DNA from: Arachidicoccus rhizosphaerae
Lineage (GTDB): Bacteria; Bacteroidota; Bacteroidia; Chitinophagales; Chitinophagaceae
Direction of reading: 5' to 3'
NCBI RefSeq assembly: GCF_900107765.1
Contig: NZ_FNQY01000003.1
Coordinates: 124,001 to 188,000 of the forward strand
DNA length: 64,000 nt
The notes below the pieces were generated by a model. The model worked only from the letters and a program-made list of their open reading frames with translations. It had not been told where the DNA came from and made no database searches. Positions 57,978-64,000 of the stretch are shown in pieces (within the stretch, counting starts at the first letter, position 1; the number at the start of each line of letters is the position of its first letter). A program made the translations under genes and the position numbers.

Positions 57978-58045
57978 GTCCCGGACACCCGAGGTGCCCC
58001 AAATTGGGACAGGGCTGATTAAAATAAAAGGCACATCAGAGTGCC
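57978..58045 (-). ncRNA. Candidate structured leader of the APC permease mRNA
   Basis: On the minus strand two hairpins occur about 75-140 nt before the permease start. A small hairpin GGCAC/GTGCC (58045-58030) is followed by T-rich sequence like an attenuator. Then comes an outer GTCCC/GGGAC stem (58010-57978) that encloses a second stem, GGCAC-like with G-U pairs, made from GGACAC and GTGCCC on the plus strand. The layout resembles a riboswitch or attenuator, but no known class is recognised and no ligand can be inferred. Confidence 0.35.
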
Positions 58046-58130
58046 CTACCATGAGCAGCTAAGATAAGTAATTTAGCTATAAATGACGCTAAATTCTGGC
58101 AAAAATCATCTCCTTGAATAAAAAACGATT

Positions 58131-58180
58131 AAAAACAGCAAAGCCACGTGCTTATACTGCGACGCGGCTTTGCTGTTTTT
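58131..58180 (-). terminator. Terminator of the beta-CASP nuclease gene
   Basis: Perfect 15-bp stem AAAAACAGCAAAGCC / GGCTTTGCTGTTTTT with a 20-nt loop, about 30 bp past the stop codon at 58209; symmetrical, so it may work in both directions. Confidence 0.82.
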
Positions 58181-58208
58181 ATAAAACGTACTTGTTGCAA
58201 ACAGGTTT

Positions 58209-59612
58209 TTACAGCAGATTAAACTGCTGATGCATATCCGGAATATAGACTTCTTTAAATCCTTTTTTCTGAAGGCTTTTTTGAAAATCCTGCTGTACAT
58301 CATATTCTCCATGAACGATAAAAACCATTTTAACAGCGGCCGGATTCTGACAGGCTAAAAACTGGCTTAGATCATCATAATCACCATGGGCGCTCATGCT
58401 GCGCATAACACCAACTTCTGCTTTCACATCATAGTCATCTCCATAGATACGCACTTGCTGGGCACCACGCATCAGCCTGCCGCCCAATGAATGCGGTTCA
58501 CAGTAACCTACAATAAGAATCGTATTTCTGGGATCCAGAATATTATTCAAAATATGATGCTGTACTCTTCCCGCGTCTGCCATTCCACTGGCAGAAATAA
58601 TAACCATCGGCTGATGGTTATCATTAAGTGCCTTACTTTCCTCGACCGATTGAATAAAATGAAGCCCTTCAAAATCAAAAGGGTCATCATCGGTTTCCAT
58701 CATTTTTCTGATCCTTTTATTAAAACCTTCTTCATGCATCTCCGTCACCTTAGTGGCCTCACGGCTTAGCGGGCTGTCCACATAAACAGGTACTTTAGGC
58801 AACACTCTTTCATTAGAAAGCTGATTCAAAAAATACAACAACTCCTGCGTACGGCCTACGCTAAAGGCAGGAATTATCAGTTTACCTTTTTTCTCCACGC
58901 AGGTCTTCTGAACAAATCCAAGCAGTTGTTCGGGCGTATTAAAAACATCATCATGCAGACTATTGCCATAGGTGCTTTCAATAATTATATAATCCGCCTG
59001 TGGAAAAGTCTGGGGAGATTTTAATATAATATCCCGGTAACGGCCTACATCACCACTAAAGGAAATCTGCTCTGTTTTACCATCCTCCGTGATTCTTACA
59101 TGAACCGATGCACTGCCAATAATATGGCCTGCATCCTCAAAAAGGACCTCAATCTGATCATCTACTTTAAACCACTTGTCATAATCAACGGCAGTTAAAT
59201 GGGGAATCGCGTTTTCCGCATCCTGGTCATCATACAAGGCCTCCACAGGTGGCAAATGTTGTTTAGCCCGGCGCTTATTAAAATATTTGGCGTCATCCAT
59301 CTGGATTTTAGCGGAATCCCTAAGCAGGATAGCCGCCAAATCCTTTGTTCCTGCGGTACAATAGATCTTTCCCTGATAACCATCTTTGATCAGTTTAGGA
59401 ATCAATCCTGTATGATCAATATGGGCGTGGGAGAGGAACATATAGGTAATCTTGGTGGGATCAAAACCAAACTCCGCATTCAATTGGTCGGTTTCCTTGC
59501 CCATTCCCTGAAACATCCCGCAATCCAGCAGTATTTGCTTGCCGTTTTTTAATTCAATTAAATGTTTTGAACCGGTAACAATTCTGGCTGCTCCATGAAA
59601 ACTAAGATTCAT
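58209..59612 (-). CDS. Metallo-beta-lactamase-fold RNA nuclease (beta-CASP family)
   Basis: A zinc nuclease of the CPSF73/Ysh1-like group, which processes or degrades RNA. The 467-residue protein has the metal motif SHAHIDHTG (His62, His64, Asp66, His67), preceded by LLDCGMFQG, and further metal ligands in FEDAGHIIGSA and SFSGDVGRY. The beta-CASP insert carries FSVGRTQELLYFLNQL and SGMADAGRVQHHILN, and the RNA-specificity tail has the conserved SAHGDYDDL and FIVHGEYDVQ near the end. Bacterial substrates are poorly known. It is separated by 136 bp from uvrA on the same strand. Confidence 0.9.
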   Translation of the reverse strand: MNLSFHGAARIVTGSKHLIELKNGKQILLDCGMFQGMGKETDQLNAEFGFDPTKITYMFLSHAHIDHTGLIPKLIKDGYQGKIYCTAGTKDLAAILLRDSAKIQMDDAKYFNKRRAKQHLPPVEALYDDQDAENAIPHLTAVDYDKWFKVDDQIEVLFEDAGHIIGSASVHVRITEDGKTEQISFSGDVGRYRDIILKSPQTFPQADYIIIESTYGNSLHDDVFNTPEQLLGFVQKTCVEKKGKLIIPAFSVGRTQELLYFLNQLSNERVLPKVPVYVDSPLSREATKVTEMHEEGFNKRIRKMMETDDDPFDFEGLHFIQSVEESKALNDNHQPMVIISASGMADAGRVQHHILNNILDPRNTILIVGYCEPHSLGGRLMRGAQQVRIYGDDYDVKAEVGVMRSMSAHGDYDDLSQFLACQNPAAVKMVFIVHGEYDVQQDFQKSLQKKGFKEVYIPDMHQQFNLL

Positions 59613-59748
59613 ATATACATTGCTTTTAGGTTATTGAATATAAACGGACATCGGCATACCGGATACTGCTATGCTGAATATCAAATTGCCGCTCAGACAT
59701 ACAAGGCCCGTTCTGTTTTTCTTAATTCCAGTTTAAATATAGGATATT

Positions 59749-62682
59749 TTAGAGATACTTTCCGGTATAACTACCAGCAACTTTTTTGAGCGCCTGTGGG
59801 GTACCGGCAAAAACCAGATGGCCGCCATCGGCCCCGGCTTCCGGCCCCAGATCAATGACCCAGTCAGCGGATTTAATTACGTCCGTATTGTGTTCGATGA
59901 TAATCAGAGAGTGCCCCTGATTGATTAAGGCGTTAAAAGCGTCCAAAAGCTTACGAATATCGTGAAAATGAAGACCGGTTGTAGGTTCATCAAAAATAAA
60001 CAGGGTAGGAGCCGTAGGTTTATTTTTGCTTAAAAAACTGGCCAGTTTTACTCTTTGCGCCTCACCGCCACTTAATGTATTGGAAGGCTGTCCCAGCTTA
60101 ATATAACCAAGCCCCACTTGTCTTAACGGTTCTAAAGCAGCCGAGAGGCCTTTCTCTTCACTAAAAAATTCAATGGCTTCATCTACACTCATTTCCAAAA
60201 TATCGTGAATACTTTTTTCCTTATAAGTCACCTCCAGTACCTCTTGCTTGAACCTTTTTCCTTTGCAAACATCGCAGAGCAGATGCACATCGGCCAGAAA
60301 CTGCATTTCAACCGTTTGTTCCCCTTCACCCTTACAGGCATCGCAGCGCCCGCCATCTACATTAAAAGAAAAAAAACCGGCAGTAAAGCCTCTGACTTTG
60401 GCCAGGTACTGTTTAGCAAATAATTGACGAATCTCATCATATGCTTTAATATAAGTCACCGGATTACTTCGGGAGGACTTGCCAATGGGATTCTGATCGA
60501 CTATTTCCACGGTCTGTATCTGTGAAAGATCGCCGGTAATGGATTGATGCAACCCCACTTTTTCTGCGGTACCACTTTTTTGTTTCATGATGCCGGGATA
60601 GAGGATCTGCTTAACCAGGGTGGTTTTTCCACTACCGGAAACACCTGTCACCACGCACATGACATTTAAGGGAAACTGTACATCAATATTTTTCAAATTA
60701 TTCTGCCTGGCACCTTTTACCTGGATGCTGTTGGTAAAGGAACGCACTTTTTTGGGTGCTTCTATGGACAAATCTCCGCTCAGGTATTGCCCTGTAAGGC
60801 TTTTAGGGTTTTCCATCAGCTCTGCAGCTGTTCCCTTTGCAATTACTTCACCCCCTAAATGAGCGGCAAGCGGGCCCATATCAATAATATAATCCGCCTG
60901 GCGCATAATCATTTCATCATGCTCAACGACGACAATGGTATTACCCAGGGATTTTAATTGTTTTAATACGCCAATCAACCTGTCCGTATCCCTTGGATGC
61001 AATCCTATGGATGGCTCATCCAGAATATAGAGAGAATTGGTAAGATTACTGCCCAGGCTTCTGGTTAGTTGGATACGCTGGCTTTCGCCGCCACTAAGCG
61101 TGTTAGCCATACGCTCCAGGGTCAGATATCCCAGACCTACATCCAGTAAAGTCTGCATCCTTTGCTGAAGCTCAATGAGCAGCCTGGCTGCGATTTTTTG
61201 TTGTGTATCACTCAGGGTCAAGATCATCTGGTCCAGCCAGGGTTTTAAGTCCGCAACCGGCATACGGCAGAGTTCCCCGATATGTAATCCGCCGAGTTTT
61301 ACATAGAGCGCTTCCGGTCTGAGGCGGTAGCCTTCGCAATCCGGACAATCCGTACGTCCCCGGTATCTGCTTTGTAATACGCGGAATTGGATTTTATAGA
61401 GATTTTGCTGCACATCCTTAAAAAAGTCATTGATACCATAAGCATCGACATCACCATTCCATAAAGATCTTTTCTGTGCCGCATTCAATTCCTGGTAAGG
61501 TTTGTGAATCGGAAAATCAAACTTATGCGCATTTTTAATAAACTGCTTTTTCCACCAGACCAATTTTTCCCCCTTCCAGGGCGCTACAGCTCCTTCAAAG
61601 ACGCTGAGTCGCTGATCCGGGATAACCAGATCCTTATCAATACCCAGCACCTGACCAAAGCCTTCGCAAGTCGGGCAGGCTCCATAGGGATTATTAAAGG
61701 AAAACAAATTAGGTACCGGCTGCTCAAAAACAATTCCATCCAGTTCAAATTTACGGCTGAAGCTAAGCAATGTTTGTTCCACCAATAAGGACATCAAATC
61801 TTCACCTTCATAGAAGGCTGTTTCAATGGAATCCGTCATGCGGTGGATATCCTGCTCGTCAAAATCTCTTTTCTTAATACGATCGATCAGCACAAAAACT
61901 CCTTTTTTTGCGAGCTTCTTTTTAATGGCGCTGTCTGACTGCTGCAATAGTTCTTCCAGGACTACAAGCTCGCTACTGCCGTTTGTTTGCTGTAAACTGA
62001 TTCTGGAAAAGCCTTTTTGAATCAGAATATCCATTTCCTCTCTCAGATCTCTGCCACTATGCTGTTTAAAAGGACTTAATATATAAATTCTGGAACCATC
62101 AGGTGCATTTCCTACCGCTTTAAGCACATCTGCCACGTCCTCTTTTTTAACCTCCTGACCACTGACCGGGGAAATAGTAACGCCGACTCTGGCATAAAGT
62201 AATCTTAGGTAATCATAGATTTCCGTCATGGAGCCTACCGTAGATCGGGGTGACCGGGTGGTTACTTTTTGTTCAATGGCAATCGCCGGACATAAGCCCT
62301 TAATATAATCGACATCCGGTTTATCCATTCGGGCCATAAATTGTCTTACGTAGGCATTGAGACTTTCCGCATAACGTCTTTGGCCCTCGGCAAATAGCGT
62401 GTCAATGGTCAAGGAAGACTTTCCACTACCGGAAACACCCGTAACCACAATTAACTTATTCCTGGGAAGGGCTACCGAGACATTTTTCAGATTATGGGTA
62501 CGGGCTCCTTTGATAAATATATCCTGACGCTTACTGGCCAGGACCTCCATTTGCTGAATATCCTCTATTTCTTGAGCGGCTTTATTTTCCTTCTTACTAC
62601 GGATCGCATTTACGGCAGATTTTTCCTTACTGACCACGTTTTCAGCGGATTTCTTACGAATGGATGGTTTCTCGGTTTGCAT
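59749..62682 (-). CDS. uvrA: Excinuclease ABC subunit A
   Basis: Damage-sensing ATPase of nucleotide excision repair, acting with UvrB and UvrC. The 977-residue protein has a non-conserved 45-residue N-terminal extension, then the two ABC modules. Walker A motifs are VTGVSGSGKSSL (about 80) and VTGVSGSGKTTL (about 680). ABC signatures are LSGGESQRIQL (first) and LSGGEAQRVKL (second). Zinc-binding motifs are CPTCEGFG and CPDCEGYRL in the first half, and CDACKGEGEQ with CDVCKGKRF in the second. Catalytic Walker B sequences (YILDEPSIGLH, FIFDEPTTGLH) are intact. Length is slightly over that of E. coli UvrA. Confidence 0.97.
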   Translation of the reverse strand: MQTEKPSIRKKSAENVVSKEKSAVNAIRSKKENKAAQEIEDIQQMEVLASKRQDIFIKGARTHNLKNVSVALPRNKLIVVTGVSGSGKSSLTIDTLFAEGQRRYAESLNAYVRQFMARMDKPDVDYIKGLCPAIAIEQKVTTRSPRSTVGSMTEIYDYLRLLYARVGVTISPVSGQEVKKEDVADVLKAVGNAPDGSRIYILSPFKQHSGRDLREEMDILIQKGFSRISLQQTNGSSELVVLEELLQQSDSAIKKKLAKKGVFVLIDRIKKRDFDEQDIHRMTDSIETAFYEGEDLMSLLVEQTLLSFSRKFELDGIVFEQPVPNLFSFNNPYGACPTCEGFGQVLGIDKDLVIPDQRLSVFEGAVAPWKGEKLVWWKKQFIKNAHKFDFPIHKPYQELNAAQKRSLWNGDVDAYGINDFFKDVQQNLYKIQFRVLQSRYRGRTDCPDCEGYRLRPEALYVKLGGLHIGELCRMPVADLKPWLDQMILTLSDTQQKIAARLLIELQQRMQTLLDVGLGYLTLERMANTLSGGESQRIQLTRSLGSNLTNSLYILDEPSIGLHPRDTDRLIGVLKQLKSLGNTIVVVEHDEMIMRQADYIIDMGPLAAHLGGEVIAKGTAAELMENPKSLTGQYLSGDLSIEAPKKVRSFTNSIQVKGARQNNLKNIDVQFPLNVMCVVTGVSGSGKTTLVKQILYPGIMKQKSGTAEKVGLHQSITGDLSQIQTVEIVDQNPIGKSSRSNPVTYIKAYDEIRQLFAKQYLAKVRGFTAGFFSFNVDGGRCDACKGEGEQTVEMQFLADVHLLCDVCKGKRFKQEVLEVTYKEKSIHDILEMSVDEAIEFFSEEKGLSAALEPLRQVGLGYIKLGQPSNTLSGGEAQRVKLASFLSKNKPTAPTLFIFDEPTTGLHFHDIRKLLDAFNALINQGHSLIIIEHNTDVIKSADWVIDLGPEAGADGGHLVFAGTPQALKKVAGSYTGKYL

Positions 62683-62814
62683 AATTAAGCATAAAGTTAC
62701 TAATCAAAAGGGATTAAAAAATAAATATTTTCGTAAAAATGTAGCAAGTCATCCCAAATCACATCACCCATGTTAAAACACGTATATGTAAAATAAAAAA
62801 AAAGAGGGATTTGA

Positions 62815-62847
62815 TTTGGACATTATTTAACAAATTCCTTATTTTTG
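62815..62847 (+). promoter_or_regulatory. Promoter of the ECF-type sigma factor gene
   Basis: TTTG (62815-62818), a 21-nt spacer and TATTTTTG (62840-62847) match the Bacteroidota housekeeping consensus fully. The leader would be about 115 nt. Confidence 0.65.
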
Positions 62848-62971
62848 TCCTGTTAAAACTTTATACGCCTATTGAGCATTTTTACTCTGAACTAAAATAA
62901 TTCATTTGGAACAAGGCTGCTAATACCAGAAATTGAGAACTGCTGCCGAGATCCAGCTAAGTGAACTAACC

Positions 62972-63562
62972 ATGAGTAATAATGAATACCCACTGGATAC
63001 TCAATTAGTATCCAGATTCCAAAGAGGCGACCTGAACGCCTTGGAGCAACTAATTGAGAAGTATAAAGAGAAAATTTACACTTCCATTTTCTTTTTAGTA
63101 AAGGATAAGTATCTGGCAGAAGATATCTTCCAGGAAACTTTTATTCGCGTTATTGACACACTACGAAGTGGCCGTTACAATGAGGAGGGGAAAGTACTTC
63201 CCTGGATTATGCGTATCGCCCATAACCTGTGTGTAGACCATTTTCGCAGGGTCAAAAGAGCCCCTTTTGTCGCCACCGATCAAAATAACATGCGGGACAT
63301 CTTTGATGTCATGGGCATTCATCATAACGAAAATGCCGAAACAGAAAGAATCAAACAGGAGACATATCAGACCGTTAATCGCCTGCTGGATCATCTGCCC
63401 GCCAGCCAAAGAGAGGTCCTTGTACTGCGTCACTATGGAGATATGAGCTTTAAGGAAATAGCAAAACTGACGGATTGCAGTATTAACACAGCACTGGGCC
63501 GGATGCGTTACGGTTTATTAAATCTCCGCAAATTAATGGCAACCCATCAGATAGAATTATAA
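62972..63562 (+). CDS. RNA polymerase sigma-70 factor, ECF-type
   Basis: An alternative sigma factor. From the ATG at 62972 (MSNNEYPLDTQL) it has 196 residues; the TTG at 62933 adds 13 residues with no support. Region 2 is RFQRGDLNALEQLIEKYKEKIYT, then AEDIFQETFIRVIDTL and the -10 recognition stretch LPWIMRIAHNLCVDHFRRVKR. The linker is followed by region 4 (LPASQREVLVLRHYGDMSFKEIAKLTDCSINTALGRMRYGLLNLRKL). It has no attached anti-sigma domain, and none is encoded next to it in the window. The promoter at 62815-62847 suggests it is transcribed by the housekeeping sigma. A terminator follows. Confidence 0.88.
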   Translation: MSNNEYPLDTQLVSRFQRGDLNALEQLIEKYKEKIYTSIFFLVKDKYLAEDIFQETFIRVIDTLRSGRYNEEGKVLPWIMRIAHNLCVDHFRRVKRAPFVATDQNNMRDIFDVMGIHHNENAETERIKQETYQTVNRLLDHLPASQREVLVLRHYGDMSFKEIAKLTDCSINTALGRMRYGLLNLRKLMATHQIEL

Positions 63563-63627
63563 CCGGATTTCCAGGTATCCATGTACTAACTGCAGATTCC
63601 TTAAAAAATTTGCAGGATAAATACTTT

Positions 63628-63668
63628 AAAGGCCGTAGCTCCTTATTGGAAGGAGCTACGGCCTTTTT
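63628..63668 (+). terminator. Terminator of the sigma factor gene
   Basis: Perfect 17-bp stem (63628-63644 with 63650-63666; core GGCCGTAGCTCC / GGAGCTACGGCC) with a 5-nt loop and a T-run, about 66 bp after the stop codon. Confidence 0.92.
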
Positions 63669-63739
63669 TATTATTCCTTTTAACTGACACACCCAGTTAA
63701 AACTGTCTTTTTGCGTTTTTATGCGTTTCTCATGTTTTA

Positions 63740-63771
63740 CTTGTGCATAAACCATTAAACCATTAACTTTA
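63740..63771 (+). promoter_or_regulatory. Possible promoter of the GH3-like gene
   Basis: CTTG, a 20-nt spacer and TAACTTTA; each element is one base off the Bacteroidota consensus. The start codon is about 59 bp downstream. Confidence 0.35.
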
Positions 63772-63829
63772 TGGCATAAGCAGGCAAAATTTATGCAGGC
63801 CTGTTTTCATCATTTAAGAATTCGCATCA

Positions 63830-64000
63830 ATGCAAACATCACAAACCAAGTTTATAGCGCTGTTTCTGTCAGCCAGTCTTTTATCCGGATCAGTTATGAG
63901 TCAGAAATTCTTTAAAAAAACGCCTAAGGCCACGCATTGGGTCGACAGTGTTTATAATTCTCTCACGCCTGATCAGCGCTTAGCCCAACTCATGGTGCTC
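63830..64000 (+). CDS. N-terminus of a probable GH3 beta-N-acetylhexosaminidase, cut by the window end
   Basis: The reading frame is open from the ATG at 63830 to the last base (57 codons). It starts with a signal-like hydrophobic stretch (KFIALFLSASLLSGSVMS), then has WVDSVYNSLTPDQRLAQLMVL. The Leu-Thr-x-x-x-Arg/Lys-x-x-Gln-Leu pattern is the usual start of a glycoside hydrolase family 3 catalytic domain, and in Bacteroidota this form often belongs to beta-N-acetylhexosaminidases, some of them fused to a serine-hydrolase domain. With 57 residues only the family is suggested. A secreted enzyme of peptidoglycan or chitin recycling is the most likely identity. Confidence 0.6.
   Translation, partial: MQTSQTKFIALFLSASLLSGSVMSQKFFKKTPKATHWVDSVYNSLTPDQRLAQLMVL

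Larger units (their letters stand above)
57904..58208. other. Leader and terminator region before the APC permease
   Basis: 305 bp without a gene between two minus-strand genes. It contains the terminator of the permease's neighbour at 58131-58180 and an RNA-like structure at 57978-58045. Confidence 0.55.

Noticed and set aside
1-64000. Search by eye for CRISPR arrays, tRNA or rRNA genes, insertion sequences, phage genes and toxin-antitoxin pairs
   Set aside because: No regular spaced repeats, no cloverleaf ends, no transposase or integrase motifs and no small paired genes were found.

Overview
The window is about 64 kb of Bacteroidota chromosome. The evidence is a SusC/SusD pair, many lipoproteins of the LxxC type, a 285-residue primary sigma factor without region 1.1, almost no Shine-Dalgarno sequences, and promoters of the Bacteroidota form TTTG-N19-22-TAnnTTTG that I could place in front of several genes. 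The gene set (SusCD, GH16 enzymes, cyclic glucan synthase, large RND pump) would suit a Chitinophagaceae-like soil or plant-associated species, but the family is an inference. No rRNA, tRNA, CRISPR array, insertion sequence or prophage was seen; this looks like ordinary chromosome with one accessory glycan locus.

Layout. 0.3-6.5 kb: gltB-gltD, glutamate synthase. 6.7-13.3 kb: pyrH, a rhomboid protease with extra soluble domains, a DPP5-like S9 peptidase, a YceI lipoprotein and the primary sigma factor rpoD. 13.5-22.2 kb: a small glycan-use locus with two tandem GH16 beta-glucanase lipoproteins, a divergent GntR/FadR regulator and a susC-susD pair. 22.3-29.4 kb: a lipocalin-like lipoprotein and a tolC-acrA-acrB type efflux operon on the minus strand. 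30-38.2 kb: sugar MFS transporter, kdsD-like isomerase, recQ, a polysaccharide flippase and a nucleoside-type MFS transporter. 38.6-47.6 kb: one giant gene for a 3013-residue cyclic beta-1,2-glucan synthase (GT84 plus GH94). 47.9-64 kb: dnaE, a small lipoprotein, the bifunctional NAD(P)HX repair enzyme, a TonB-dependent receptor, an APC permease, a beta-CASP nuclease, uvrA, an ECF-like sigma factor and the start of a GH3 gene.

The best lead is regulatory. Near-identical palindromes (TATTATGT-N3-AC(A/T)TAATA) lie upstream of the first GH16 gene (13466-13484) and of susC (17205-17223), on either side of the gene for the GntR/FadR regulator, and they carry the GT-N3-AC core expected for that family. 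They would tie the GH16 enzymes, SusCD and the regulator into one regulon. Other second-look items are the cyclic glucan synthase itself, a perfect 23-bp inverted repeat with an all-T loop at 38185-38238, paired hairpins after the efflux operon (22909-23036), an inverted repeat overlapping the start codon of the sugar transporter (31343-31374) and a structured leader before the APC permease. I did not find a convincing wholly new system.
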